Positions 26,078 to 36,400 of a stretch of 48,031 nt of DNA are shown here, in pieces. A model generated the notes under the pieces. It ran no database searches and was not told the DNA's origin. It saw only the letters and a program-made list of their open reading frames with translations. Location of the stretch: NCBI RefSeq assembly GCF_021531075.1, contig NZ_JADYTJ010000022.1, positions 1 through 48,031 on the forward strand. The letters are read 5' to 3'. This stretch comes from Bacteroides caecigallinarum (GTDB lineage: Bacteria; Bacteroidota; Bacteroidia; Bacteroidales; Bacteroidaceae). The stretch's first letter is position 1, and every line of letters starts with the position of its first letter. The position numbers and the translations under genes are program-made.

Positions 26078-27844
26078 TTATAATGAAGAATGTTTCTGCA
26101 CTTCTTCCATAACCCGGAGGAAGTTTCCTCCCCATATTCGTCTTATATCTTCTTCACTATATCTTTCTTTCATAAGCCGGCGAGTGAAATTGATGAGTTC
26201 TGAAGAGTCGTTGCAACCTATGATGCCGCCATCGCCGTCGAAATCTGTTCCTATTCCCACATGCTCTACTCCTGCGAGGTTTACTATGTGGTTGAGATGC
26301 TCTATCGCGTCAAGGATATTTGCTTCACGGTCGGAGCGGAGGAAGCCGCTGTAAAGGCATATCTGTATCACTCCACCTTTACGTGTAATGGCTTTAATCT
26401 GTTCGTCAGTAAGATTGCGTGGATGGTCACACAGAGAACGGCATGACGAGTGTGAGCATACCACCGGCATCCGGCTTATCTCCAGAGTGTCGTAGAAACT
26501 TCTCTCTCCGCTGTGCGACAGGTCTATCATCATTCCTGTACGGTTCATTTCACGTATGACTGCCTCGCCGAACTGGCTTACACCAAGATTTTCGTCGTTA
26601 TACCTAGCCGAACCGCATATGTCGTTGTTTCCGTTGTGGCACAGAGTCATGTATACCACACCTCTTTTTCTGAAACGTTCCACATTTGTGATATCCTTAC
26701 CAATGGCATAGCCGTTTTCTATACCTAGCATGATTGCTTTTTTACCTTCCATCTTCAGACGGTAAAGGTCGGAAGGAGTATAGGCTATATCTACAGCTGT
26801 GCAATTTTCTGCCACCATCTTTTCCATTTCATTAAGTAGCCTGTCTGCTTTTGCGGTTGCAGCAAGAAGTGCTTCGTCTGTACGTTCTTTCTGTGGAAGA
26901 TATGCCACCATTATTGTTGCATCCTGTCTTCCTTCTGTCATTTTATGAAGGTCTACTTTTATTTTAGTGTCTCTGGTGGCAAAGTTGATACCCTGGCCGA
27001 AGAACATAGGGGTGTCGCAATGAGTATCGAGTGTCAATATCCTATGGTGAAGTCTTTTGGCCTCTTTGAATGATGATGATTCCTTTATCAGCCATTCAAA
27101 GAGCGGCATCATAAGCGTATCGCCGTTAAGGATGAAACATTCCGGATGCCACTGTACTCCGAGCATAGATTTGTATTCCGTACTTTCCACAGCTTCTATT
27201 ATTCCGTCATTGGAACGGGCACATACCTTAAATCCCGGGGCAGGCTCTTTTACTGCTTGATGGTGGAATGAGTTTACTGGTAACACGGTTCTACCCATCA
27301 CCTCGGCAAGGAGACTTCCTTCTTCAATGTTTACAGTGTGCGATGCATATGAACGGTCAAGGTCCTGACTGTGTTTTATCAGTTTTCCTTCGGCCTGTGA
27401 ATAAATGTCCTGATATAGTGTTCCTCCTAATGCGGCTGTCATAATCTGTATACCTCTGCATATGCCAAGGATAGGAATCTGTCTGTCGGCAGCCATCTTT
27501 ACAATCATCATTTCCTGGCGGTCGCGGTAAGGATTGATATTATGAAGTTCTCTTACAGGGTCTTCTCCTAAGAACAGCGGATTGATATCTGCTCCTCCGC
27601 TCAGGAGTATACCGTCAAGTGAATCAAGCAGATTAGGCAGAATGCTTAAATCTTCGGATGGCGGGATTACTAAAGGAATACCACCAGCCTCATATATTGA
27701 TTTGAAATATCCTGGAAACAGTGATACGTTTCCATCGCTGATATTTGCAGTAATTCCGATTATTGGACGTTGTCTGTCTGATGGCAATTTGCTATGCAAA
27801 CTGTCATAATCGGCCTGTATATCGAATGTATTATACGTTTTCAT
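26078..27844 (-). CDS. Fusion: class I glutamine amidotransferase-like (C26) plus M19 dipeptidase
   Basis: A 588-residue two-enzyme fusion. Residues 1-250 are a peptidase C26 / PuuD-type domain: LSGGADINP, nucleophile Cys129 in LGICRGIQ, and His233 and Glu235 in QWHPE. Such enzymes hydrolyse gamma-glutamyl amides, for example gamma-glutamyl-GABA. Residues 266-588 are a renal-dipeptidase-like M19 domain: zinc ligands H275 and D277 in LDTHCDTP, later CHNGNND, DLSHSG, VCSHSS and GIGTDFDGDGG. M19 enzymes split small or D-residue dipeptides. There is no signal peptide, so both act in the cytoplasm. Together they may break down gamma-glutamyl peptides in two steps; that is inference. A -7 box TATATTTG lies upstream (reverse of 27870-27877). 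Confidence 0.9.
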   Translation of the reverse strand: MKTYNTFDIQADYDSLHSKLPSDRQRPIIGITANISDGNVSLFPGYFKSIYEAGGIPLVIPPSEDLSILPNLLDSLDGILLSGGADINPLFLGEDPVRELHNINPYRDRQEMMIVKMAADRQIPILGICRGIQIMTAALGGTLYQDIYSQAEGKLIKHSQDLDRSYASHTVNIEEGSLLAEVMGRTVLPVNSFHHQAVKEPAPGFKVCARSNDGIIEAVESTEYKSMLGVQWHPECFILNGDTLMMPLFEWLIKESSSFKEAKRLHHRILTLDTHCDTPMFFGQGINFATRDTKIKVDLHKMTEGRQDATIMVAYLPQKERTDEALLAATAKADRLLNEMEKMVAENCTAVDIAYTPSDLYRLKMEGKKAIMLGIENGYAIGKDITNVERFRKRGVVYMTLCHNGNNDICGSARYNDENLGVSQFGEAVIREMNRTGMMIDLSHSGERSFYDTLEISRMPVVCSHSSCRSLCDHPRNLTDEQIKAITRKGGVIQICLYSGFLRSDREANILDAIEHLNHIVNLAGVEHVGIGTDFDGDGGIIGCNDSSELINFTRRLMKERYSEEDIRRIWGGNFLRVMEEVQKHSSL

Positions 27845-27869
27845 ACGTTAATCTTTATTATAACTCTGA

Positions 27870-27877
27870 CAAATATA
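27870..27877 (-). promoter_or_regulatory. -7 element of the C26-M19 gene
   Basis: TATATTTG on the minus strand matches TAnnTTTG, 26 bases before the start codon. Confidence 0.45.
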
Positions 27878-27923
27878 CGGAAAAATCGGATTTATTTCGG
27901 ATATTTGTTTAAAATAACACTCT

Positions 27924-28835
27924 ATGGAACCTGTAAGAACACTTTCCCAAATGGTAAGCAGGCTGCGTTTAACTAACAAAAGACGCAGAGTTGCTGTCGT
28001 TTGTCCTAATGACCCTCATACCGAATATGTCATAATAAGAAGTCTCAGAGAAGAAATAGCAGAATATCTTTTGGTAACGGATGAAGAACATGTTGATGTG
28101 TCAAACAGTCTGTATGCAGCATCTCCTGATTTCGTGCGTGTATATACTGCTCCTACGCCGGATGACGCTGCTGCTCTGGCTGTAGAACTTGTTCGTTCCG
28201 GTGAGGCTGATGTCCTTATGAAAGGATTGATTAATACCGACAATCTTCTTAGAGCCGTTTTGCATAAGGAAAAAGGGTTGCTTCCACCGGGTGGGGTACT
28301 TAGTCATGTGGCAGTAGCACAAATACCTCTTTATCACAAACTGTTGTTTTTTTCGGATGCAGCAGTTATTCCAAAACCTACCCTCGATCAGTTCAGAGCA
28401 ATGATAATGAACGATATAGCTATATGCAATCGTCTTGGAATGGAGGAACCGCGTGTAGCATTGATACATTGTTCTGAAAAGGTAAATGCCAAGTTCCCTC
28501 ATACTATTTTCTATACAGAATTGAACAAAGAAGCATCAGAGGGCAAGATGGGTAAGGTGTATATAGACGGACCTATGGATGCCAAGACTGCATGTGATGC
28601 CCATAGTGGAGAAATAAAAGGAATGTCATCGCCTGTGATAGGAAATGCGGATATAATGATATTCCCTAATATTGAATCAGGAAATACCTTTTATAAAACA
28701 CTTTCACTGTTTGGCGATGCTAATATGGCGGGAATGCTTACCGGCACTATTGCACCGGTGGTTGTTCCTTCGCGAAGCGATTCGGGTAATTCGAAGTATT
28801 ATAGTCTGGTATTGGCATGTCTTGCAGGAAAATAA
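27924..28835 (+). CDS. ptb: Phosphate butyryltransferase-family acyltransferase
   Basis: A 303-residue member of the phosphate acetyl/butyryl transferase family, shorter than Pta (about 330 and more) and of the usual Ptb length. It interconverts acyl-CoA and acyl phosphate. Landmarks are ADVLMKGLINTDNLLRAVL near the centre and PIGNADIMIFPNIESGN-like sequence (here VIGNADIMIFPNIESGNTFYK) toward the C-terminus. The butyrate kinase gene starts 11 bases after its stop, so the pair converts an acyl-CoA to the acid with ATP gain. In Bacteroidales the acyl group may be a branched-chain or other short acid; butyrate is the family name only. Confidence 0.9.
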   Translation: MEPVRTLSQMVSRLRLTNKRRRVAVVCPNDPHTEYVIIRSLREEIAEYLLVTDEEHVDVSNSLYAASPDFVRVYTAPTPDDAAALAVELVRSGEADVLMKGLINTDNLLRAVLHKEKGLLPPGGVLSHVAVAQIPLYHKLLFFSDAAVIPKPTLDQFRAMIMNDIAICNRLGMEEPRVALIHCSEKVNAKFPHTIFYTELNKEASEGKMGKVYIDGPMDAKTACDAHSGEIKGMSSPVIGNADIMIFPNIESGNTFYKTLSLFGDANMAGMLTGTIAPVVVPSRSDSGNSKYYSLVLACLAGK

Positions 28836-28846
28836 ATCTGACATTT

Positions 28847-29911
28847 ATGAGAATACTTGTGATTAATCCAGGGTCAACCTCAACAAAGGTTGCAGTTTAT
28901 GATAATGAAAATCAGTTATGGAGTGAAAATGTGTATCATCCGGCAGATGAATTGTCGCGCTTCACACATGTAAACGAGCAGCATGATTTCAGAATGGAAC
29001 TGATAGTCAAATCATTGAAAGAAGCAGGTTTCAGTCTGGAATTTGATGCTGTAATAGGACGTGGAGGATTGCTTAAACCTACTCAGGGAGGCGTATATCT
29101 GGTTGATGAGAAGATAAAGTATGATTTGAGAAACTCTGTTATGGAGCATGCGTCCAATCTTGCAGGTCTTATAGCAGATGAGATAGCAAAGGAATGTAAC
29201 TGCCCTGCATATATTGCCGATCCTGTGGTTACTGACGAGATGAACGATTTGGCTCGTGTAACAGGAATGCCTGAAATTTCACGAATATCAGTTTTCCATG
29301 CATTAAACAGTCGTGCTGTATCGCGTAGATATGCGGCAAGCATTGGACGCAGATATGAGGATCTTAATCTGATTGTAGCACATCTGGGAGGAGGTATATC
29401 TATCAGTGCACATTCTGATGGAAGAGTGATAGATGTAAATAATGCACTTGACGGTGACGGACCTTTTAGTCCTGAAAGAGCTGGTTCCATACCGACAAGA
29501 CAACTTGTAGATTTATGCTTTAGCGGTAAATATACGCATGACGAGATGGTAAAGAAGATAAATGGTCATGGTGGACTGTTTGCCCATTTGGGAACTACAG
29601 ATGTCAGAAATGTAGTAGCAGAAATTAAGGCCGGAAACACTCATGCATATAATGTATTGCATGCTATGGCATATAACATTGCAAAGACTATAGGAAGCAT
29701 GCATATCGTTTTGAGGCAAAAGACAGATGCTATTATACTGACAGGAGGAATGGCCCACGGTGATTATATAGTGTCTGAAATTTCTTCATGGATTAAAGGG
29801 CTTGCTCATATTGAAGTTATACCAGGCGAAGATGAAATGGGGGCTTTGGCAATGAATGCATTGGGCGCATTGCGTGGCGAACTGTCTCTTCAGGTTTATA
29901 ATCCGAAATAG
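28847..29911 (+). CDS. buk: Butyrate kinase
   Basis: A 354-residue acetokinase-family enzyme that makes ATP from acyl phosphate. The phosphate-binding start MRILVINPGSTSTKVAVY, then VIGRGG, AHLGGGISISAH and ILTGGMAHG, are all in place. An in-frame start 30 bases upstream (28817) lies inside ptb; 28847 is chosen because it gives the standard N-terminus. It forms an operon with ptb. No clear terminator follows. Confidence 0.94.
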   Translation: MRILVINPGSTSTKVAVYDNENQLWSENVYHPADELSRFTHVNEQHDFRMELIVKSLKEAGFSLEFDAVIGRGGLLKPTQGGVYLVDEKIKYDLRNSVMEHASNLAGLIADEIAKECNCPAYIADPVVTDEMNDLARVTGMPEISRISVFHALNSRAVSRRYAASIGRRYEDLNLIVAHLGGGISISAHSDGRVIDVNNALDGDGPFSPERAGSIPTRQLVDLCFSGKYTHDEMVKKINGHGGLFAHLGTTDVRNVVAEIKAGNTHAYNVLHAMAYNIAKTIGSMHIVLRQKTDAIILTGGMAHGDYIVSEISSWIKGLAHIEVIPGEDEMGALAMNALGALRGELSLQVYNPK

Positions 29912-30010
29912 TTTGTCCTTAATATATATAGATGTGATTTGACAGTCTTTCGTATCTTTAGATAAGATAGGATGCATTTCGGAATTAAAAGTCGAAAACT
30001 TTGTTTTCAC

Positions 30011-30041
30011 TTTGTATTTCACTCGGTTTGCACTATCTTTG
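30011..30041 (+). promoter_or_regulatory. Consensus promoter of the metal locus
   Basis: TTTG (30011-30014), a spacer of exactly 19 bases, and TATCTTTG (30034-30041): the best match to the Bacteroidota consensus in the window. The predicted start is near 30045, only about three bases before the ATG at 30048. Confidence 0.75.
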
Positions 30042-30047
30042 CAGCGG

Positions 30048-30476
30048 ATGAAGAATTTATACAACATATTGATACTTGTTCTTGCTCTTATAGTTTTTAA
30101 TCTTGGAGCAGGGGCGGGAATGGTACATATCTGTTCAGCTTATTGCAAGACTCAGGCATGTTCCTCTTCAATTCATCATTCATGTAATGATACGAAAGGC
30201 TGTTGCCATCATTCAAATAATGATTCTTCTGAAACTTCCGTATCAGAAGAATGCTCCTGTATAAATGTTCATTACAATATAGATTATTTCTTTAAGGTTT
30301 CTCATGAGGATGATGCTGTTTCATTCATCCAAATGCCTCTTGATTTACCAGAACACATATCTTATATAATACCTCCGGTTTCCGCCGGATTATTATTCTC
30401 GCAGGCTCCTAACGCTCCTCCTGTTATTAATAGTGGACGGGCGTTATTGGCTTATCATTCAGTCTTGATTATTTAG
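30048..30476 (+). CDS. Exported Cys/His-rich small protein, probable metal binder
   Basis: A 142-residue protein with a hydrophobic N-terminal signal (KNLYNILILVLALIVFNLG) and a Cys/His-rich segment over residues 27-71 holding eight cysteines (29, 33, 38, 46, 52, 53, 69, 71) and several histidine pairs (SIHHSC, GCCHHS). The family is not recognised with confidence; it may belong to the small DUF6769-type proteins of Bacteroidales. The composition suggests binding of copper, zinc or a similar ion outside the cytoplasm. A TonB-dependent receptor and an HMA protein follow on the same strand. A longer frame starting at 30012 is rejected because the promoter lies inside it. The predicted mRNA would be nearly leaderless. 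Confidence 0.7.
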   Translation: MKNLYNILILVLALIVFNLGAGAGMVHICSAYCKTQACSSSIHHSCNDTKGCCHHSNNDSSETSVSEECSCINVHYNIDYFFKVSHEDDAVSFIQMPLDLPEHISYIIPPVSAGLLFSQAPNAPPVINSGRALLAYHSVLII

Positions 30477-30548
30477 TTTTACACATTTGGTTTTGTTATT
30501 CCGGATGTGGCGTACCTTCTTTGCAATATGGTTGCATAGGGGAATAGC

Positions 30549-30556
30549 TACATTTG
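30549..30556 (+). promoter_or_regulatory. -7 element ahead of the TonB receptor
   Basis: TACATTTG matches TAnnTTTG, 37 bases before the start. A small dyad GCAA-N5-TTGC lies just upstream (about 30523-30535) and could bind a regulator. Confidence 0.4.
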
Positions 30557-30592
30557 CACCATGAAAATGTGTTTAACTAAATATTTTTTTTA

Positions 30593-32806
30593 ATGAAATA
30601 CTTATCTATTTTATTGTCATTGACCGCTTTACCTCTAATGGCGGCCAACACGCTTACGGGTACGGTGAAAGATGGTAACAACGAACCTATACCCGGAGCA
30701 AATCTTGTATGGCTGAATTCCTCACATGGTGGAAGTACCGATATGAATGGAGAATTCACCCTCGAACGTCCTGCTGATGCAGACAAACTTGTTGTAAGTT
30801 TTATCGGATATAATACAGACACCATAAGCATTGCATCCTATCAGGAGTATATCGATATAGTTTTAAACGAAGGTGTACAACTTGACGAAGTAAATGTTAC
30901 AGGCAGAAAAATGGGATTTCAGAAGCTGCGTAGCAGTGTGACAAATGCAGAACTGATAAATTCAGATGAGTTGTGTCGTGCAGCTTGTTGTAATCTGGGA
31001 GAAAGTTTCGTAACCAATCCTTCGGTTGACGTAAACTATTCTGATGCTGCAACTGGAGCTAAGCAGATAAAACTGCTGGGATTGTCAGGAACATATGTTC
31101 AGATGCTTACAGAGAATATTCCTAACTTCAGAGGCGCTTCTGCACCATACGGTTTGGGATATGTTCCAGGACCGTGGATGAGCAGTATTCAGGTGAGTAA
31201 AGGAACATCATCTGTAAAGAATGGCTATGAGGCTCTGACCGGTCAGATTAATATCGAATTCAAGAAACCTCAGGCTGCTGAGGCTGACTGGTTTTCAGCA
31301 AATCTTTTTGCAAGTACTACTAACCGTTATGAGGCAAATGCCGATGCATCAGTGAAACTGTCGGACAAGTGGAGTACAATGCTTTTTGCCCATTATGAGA
31401 ATGAAACAAAGGCGCACGACAGTGATGGTGACGGATTTGCCGATATACCGCAGGTGGAACAATACAATCTTTTCAATAGATGGGCATACATGGGTGATAA
31501 GTATGTATTCCAGGCTGGTATTAAATTTATAAATGAAGAGCGTGCAAGTGGACAGGTCTCTCATGGTGGACATACCTATGCCGACCCTTACCGTATAGAT
31601 ATGAATACCGACAGATATGAAGCTTTCATCAAGCAGGCTTATATCTTCAATAAGGAGCATAACACAAACCTTGCACTTATCACTTCGGGTACAATCCATA
31701 ATATGGATGCGCTTTACGGACGTAAGGTATATAATGTAGACCAGCAGAATGCGTATGCATCTCTTTTGTTTGAGACTGAATTCAATAAGCAACATTCTTT
31801 GTCTACAGGATTAAGTTTGAATTATGATCGTTACGACCAGATATATCTGGATGAAGATTATAATGGTGCAGCTCCAGGTCTTGATAAAGAGGCGGTAGCC
31901 GGTGCATATGCACAGTATACATATATGCCGAGTGATAAGCTTACAGTAATGGCTGGCTTGAGAGCCGATTATAGCGATTTGTATGGTTTCTTTGTAACTC
32001 CACGTGCGAATATTAAATACGCACCTAACGAATATATCAACTTCCGTGCTTCTGCCGGAAAGGGTTATCGTACTAACCATATATTTGCAGAAAACTGTTA
32101 TATGCTTGCCAGCAGTCGTAAAGTTGTCATAGCAGACAATATAGATCAGGAAGAGGCATGGAATTATGGATTGAGTATTGCTACATACATTCCTCTCTTC
32201 GGCAAGACTCTTAATCTGAATGCAGAATATTATTACACAGATTTCCAGAACCAGTTGGTAATAGACATGGAATCGAACGCTCATGAAATTTCATTTGGAA
32301 ATCTTGACGGACGTTCATATTCACAGGTATTCCAGATTGAGGCTACATATCCGTTCTTCGAAGGTTTCAATCTTACTGCCGCATGGCGTATGACTGACGT
32401 TAAACAGACTATAAATGGAACTCTTTACGAAAAGGCACTGACAGGAAAGTATAAAGGGCTGATTACAGCTTCTTACAAGACTCCTCTCGGTAAATGGCAG
32501 TTCGATGGTACACTGCAGTTGAACGGTGGTGGACGTATGCCGACACCTGAAACGTTAGCCGACGGTACACTGTCATGGAACGAGAGATACAAAGGCTTTG
32601 AACAGTTGAGCTTCCAGGTAACACGTTTCTTCAGAAACTGGTCTGTTTATATAGGTGGCGAAAACCTTACAAATTTCAAACAGAAAAATGCCATTATCGG
32701 TGCAGACGATCCGTGGGGTAACAACTTTGATGCTTCAATGATTTGGGGACCTATGCATGGAGCTAAAGGATATATAGGAGTGAGATATAATTTACCAAGA
32801 AACTGA
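30593..32806 (+). CDS. TonB-dependent outer-membrane receptor
   Basis: A 737-residue receptor: signal peptide (MKYLSILLSLTALPLMAA), a carboxypeptidase-regulatory-like domain (about residues 20-100, TGTVKDGNNEPIPGANLVW), a plug (about 110-230, with IKLLGLSGTYVQMLTENIP) and a 22-strand-type barrel to the C-terminus. There is no SusD partner, so it is not a glycan importer of the SusC type. The plug contains an unusual Cys cluster (LCRAACCN). The flanking Cys/His-rich protein and HMA protein point to a transition metal or metal chelate as substrate; this is inference from context. Confidence 0.9.
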   Translation: MKYLSILLSLTALPLMAANTLTGTVKDGNNEPIPGANLVWLNSSHGGSTDMNGEFTLERPADADKLVVSFIGYNTDTISIASYQEYIDIVLNEGVQLDEVNVTGRKMGFQKLRSSVTNAELINSDELCRAACCNLGESFVTNPSVDVNYSDAATGAKQIKLLGLSGTYVQMLTENIPNFRGASAPYGLGYVPGPWMSSIQVSKGTSSVKNGYEALTGQINIEFKKPQAAEADWFSANLFASTTNRYEANADASVKLSDKWSTMLFAHYENETKAHDSDGDGFADIPQVEQYNLFNRWAYMGDKYVFQAGIKFINEERASGQVSHGGHTYADPYRIDMNTDRYEAFIKQAYIFNKEHNTNLALITSGTIHNMDALYGRKVYNVDQQNAYASLLFETEFNKQHSLSTGLSLNYDRYDQIYLDEDYNGAAPGLDKEAVAGAYAQYTYMPSDKLTVMAGLRADYSDLYGFFVTPRANIKYAPNEYINFRASAGKGYRTNHIFAENCYMLASSRKVVIADNIDQEEAWNYGLSIATYIPLFGKTLNLNAEYYYTDFQNQLVIDMESNAHEISFGNLDGRSYSQVFQIEATYPFFEGFNLTAAWRMTDVKQTINGTLYEKALTGKYKGLITASYKTPLGKWQFDGTLQLNGGGRMPTPETLADGTLSWNERYKGFEQLSFQVTRFFRNWSVYIGGENLTNFKQKNAIIGADDPWGNNFDASMIWGPMHGAKGYIGVRYNLPRN

Positions 32807-32931
32807 CGATGAAAGAATAATTAATAATTAAGAGTTAATAATTAGTTTAATGCCATTATTAATTTTTGATTGTTAATTATTAAACTGAATAAGGTTTTTA
32901 ATTATTAATTTTTAATTCTAAATTGATTAAC
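32807..32931. repeat. AT-rich spacer with inverted repeats
   Basis: Several copies of TTAATAATTA-like sequence, and an inverted repeat AGTTTAAT (32844-32851) with ATTAAACT (32879-32886). It may form an mRNA structure between the receptor and HMA genes; no promoter is recognised. Confidence 0.4.
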
Positions 32932-33231
32932 ATGAAACGAGTATTATTGTTTACATTCATGGCTGCTTTTATGTGTGCAGCACAGGTATCTGCTAAAGAA
33001 CTTCGTAAAATCGTATTCAAGGTTGACCAGATGGAATGCGTTAACTGCGAAAATAAAGTAAAGAAGAATATACCTTTCGAGAAAGGTGTAAAGAAGATGG
33101 AAACTGACCTCAAGAAACGTACAGTTACTATTACTTATGATTCTGATAAAACCAACATTCAGAAATTGAAAGAAGGTTTTGCCAAGTTCAAATACGAAGC
33201 AAAGGTTATCAGCGATGTTGAAGTAAAATAA
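32932..33231 (+). CDS. Exported heavy-metal-associated (HMA) domain protein
   Basis: A 99-residue protein with a signal peptide (MKRVLLFTFMAAFMCAAQVSA) and one HMA domain of ferredoxin-like fold. The metal-binding loop is MECVNC (C36, C39), the CxxC form that carries Cu(I), Zn(II) or Hg(II). It should be a periplasmic metal chaperone for the system headed by the TonB receptor upstream. A TTG nine bases earlier (32923) is rejected because the ATG gives a standard signal peptide. A terminator follows. The first-choice ligand is copper; this cannot be proven from sequence. Confidence 0.87.
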   Translation: MKRVLLFTFMAAFMCAAQVSAKELRKIVFKVDQMECVNCENKVKKNIPFEKGVKKMETDLKKRTVTITYDSDKTNIQKLKEGFAKFKYEAKVISDVEVK

Positions 33232-33256
33232 AATAGATTTTTTACATATTTATAAG

Positions 33257-33294
33257 AGAGTAGGATGCAGGTAATACTGTATTCTACTCTTTTG
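33257..33294 (+). terminator. Terminator after the HMA gene
   Basis: AGAGTAGGATGCAG (33257-33270) pairs with CTGTATTCTACTCT (33277-33290) with two G-T pairs, followed by a T run. Confidence 0.85.
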
Positions 33295-33440
33295 TTTAGA
33301 TACTGTTCAATGAATGTTTATTTTCTGTTTAGTAGCAGTTCAGAGAACGGTATCTGAACATAGACTGAACAGCTATTGAAGGGTTTATGAACAATCTCTG
33401 GATGTTAAAATGTGCGGTTCCTCATGCTACATTTAACAAA

Positions 33441-33474
33441 TAAATCCCGAATACCATTCGGCATCCGGGATTTA
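33441..33474 (-). terminator. carB terminator
   Basis: TAAATCCCG (33441-33449) pairs with CGGGATTTA (33466-33474), 25 bases after the carB stop on the minus strand. Confidence 0.75.
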
Positions 33475-33498
33475 AATTATAGTTCTGGAAATGATTCA

Positions 33499-36400
33499 TT
33501 ATACATATTCCTGCCAGCTCTTTATCTGGATATCCTTTTCATCCATTGAGCAGAATGCTTCGATAAATGCCTTTGCAAGACGAGCATTTGTGATAAGTGG
33601 AATATTGTGGTCTATCGCACCGCGGCGGATACGGTAACCGTTGGTAAGTTCGCGCTTAGTGTGGTTCTTAGGAATATTCACAATCAAGTCGAACTTGTGT
33701 TCCGCTATCATCTTAATAACATTGTTTTCAGCATCAGGACGTTCATCCGGCCAGAATACCGGGGTGGTAGGAATGCCGTGTGAGTTAAGGAATGTTGCAG
33801 TACCTGCTGTTGCGTATAGAGCATAACCTTTCTTGCTGAGGGCATGGCTTGCATCAAGCAAGTCAACCTTAGATTTGGTAGCACCTGACGAAACTAAAAT
33901 ACCCTTCTTCGGAATCTTATATCCTGTTGCTATCATAGCATTAAGTAATGCTTCGTTGAAATCATCACCCAAGCATCCTACTTCACCGGTAGATGACATA
34001 TCTACGCCCAAGACAGGGTCGGCATTCTGCAGACGTGCAAATGAGAACTGGGATGCCTTGACACCGATACGGTCAATATCGAAAGCTGATTTGTCAGGTT
34101 GTGTATAAGGAGCATCCAGCATTATACGTGTGGCTGTTTCGATGAAGTTTCTCTTAAGAACTTTAGAAACGAATGGGAAACTTCTTGAAGCACGAAGGTT
34201 ACATTCGATAACTTTAACCTCATTCTTGCGTGCAAGGAACTGGATATTGAACGGACCTGAAATGTTAAGTTCTTTAGCTATACGGCGGCTGATTTTCTTT
34301 ATAAGACGTGCTGTAGAGAAATAAATCTGCTGAGCAGGGAATACCAGTGTAGCGTCACCTGAGTGTACACCAGCATATTCCACGTGTTCAGAAATAGCAT
34401 ATTCCACAACCTCACCGTTCTGAGCTACAGCATCGAACTCGATTTCTTTCGTATCCTGCATGAACTGAGATACTACTACCGGATATTCTTTAGATACTTC
34501 ACTTGCCATTTGCAGGAATCTTGTCAATTCTTCTTCATCATAGCATACGTTCATGGCTGCACCACTTAATACGTATGAAGGACGTACAAGAACAGGATAG
34601 CCTACTTTCTGCACGAACGACTTCACATCATCCAGACTTGTAAGTTCCTGCCAAGCCGGCTGGTCTATGCCAAGTTGGTCGAGCATTGCAGAGAATTTGT
34701 TTCTGTTTTCTGCACGGTCTATTGATACAGGAGATGTTCCAAGGATAGGTACCGACTGGCGATGAAGTTTCATTGCCAGGTTGTTAGGAATCTGCCCACC
34801 CACAGAAACGATAACACCGCGAGGCTGTTCAAGGTCGATTACGTCAAGAACACGTTCAAATGAAAGTTCGTCGAAGTACAGACGGTCGCACATGTCGTAG
34901 TCTGTAGACACGGTTTCAGGGTTGTAGTTGATCATTATAGACTTGTAGCCTAACTTGCGTGCTGTCTGGATGGCATTTACAGAACACCAGTCAAACTCTA
35001 CAGACGAACCGATTCTGTATGCACCCGAACCGAGTACCACAACAGATTTTTCGTTTTTGTAATAGTTTACGTCGTAACCTTCTACAGCGTATGTCATATA
35101 CAGATAGTTAGTCAGTTCAGGATGTTCTGATGCTACTGTATTGATACGTTTCACAGCCGGAAGGATGCCAAGTTTCTTACGATATTCACGTACAGCCAGA
35201 TTCTCTTTTTCCATATTTCCGCCTGTAGGTTTAAGTACGAAACGTGCAATCTGGAAGTCTGAGAAACCAAGAACCTTAGCTTCACGTAGGACATCAGCCG
35301 GAACTTCTTCCAATGAGTTATATGTCTGAAGTTTAGCCTTGTAGTCAACAATATTTTTCAGTTTGCCGATAAACCAAGGGTCAATCTTAGTTAGGTCGAA
35401 TATACGTTCAATGCTGTAACCTTCTTCCAAAGCCTGTGCGATGGCGAAGATACGCAAGTCTGTTGGGTTAGCAAGTTCGTCGTCTAGGTTTTCGAATTTA
35501 GTATGGTCGTTACCTACAAAGCCGTGCATACCCTGACCGATCATACGAAGACCTTTCTGGATGATTTCCTCGAAAGTACGGCCTATAGACATGATTTCAC
35601 CTACTGACTTCATACTTGAACCGATACGTCTTGAAACACCTGCAAACTTAGTCAGGTCCCAACGAGGAATTTTACAGATAAGATAGTCAAGTTCAGGAGC
35701 CTTGTAAGCGGAGTTAGGAGTACCCATTTCTCCTATTTCGTCAAGAGTATATCCCAAACCGATTTTGGCTGCAACGAAAGCAAGAGGATAACCTGTAGCT
35801 TTTGATGCAAGAGCAGATGAACGGCTCAGACGTGCATTAACTTCGATTACACGATAGTCGTTTGTCTCGGCATTGAAAGCATATTGGATGTTACATTCAC
35901 CAACGATACCAAGGTGACGGATACATTTCTTCGACAAATCCTGAAGCATTGTAACCTGTTCTTCAGTAAGAGAACAAGTCGGAGCCACAACGATAGATTC
36001 ACCTGTATGGATACCCAGAGGGTCGAAGTTTTCCATGCTGGCAACAGTGAAGCAGTGATCGTTTGCATCGCGGATAACCTCAAATTCTATTTCCTTCCAT
36101 CCTTTTAGAGATTCTTCTACCAGAATTTGCGGAGAGAAGGTGAATGCGCTTTCAGCCAGTTCGATGAATTTCTCTTCGTTAGGACAGATTCCGCTACCGA
36201 GGCCACCAAGTGCGTATGCAGAACGTATCATTACCGGATAACCTATCTTGCGTGCAGCTTCCAGAGCATCTTTCATGTTTTCCACTGCCTGGCTTACAGG
36301 AGTCTTCATCTCTATCTCGTCAAGTTTCTTCACGAAGAGGTCACGATCCTCAGTGTACATGATAGCTTCTACAGATGTACCTAAGACACTTACTCCATAT

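Noticed and set aside
28817-28846. Upstream start for butyrate kinase
   Set aside because: It overlaps the end of ptb and adds ten residues before the standard MRILVINPGS start.
30012-30047. Upstream start for the Cys/His-rich protein
   Set aside because: It lies within the promoter (TTTG and TATCTTTG).
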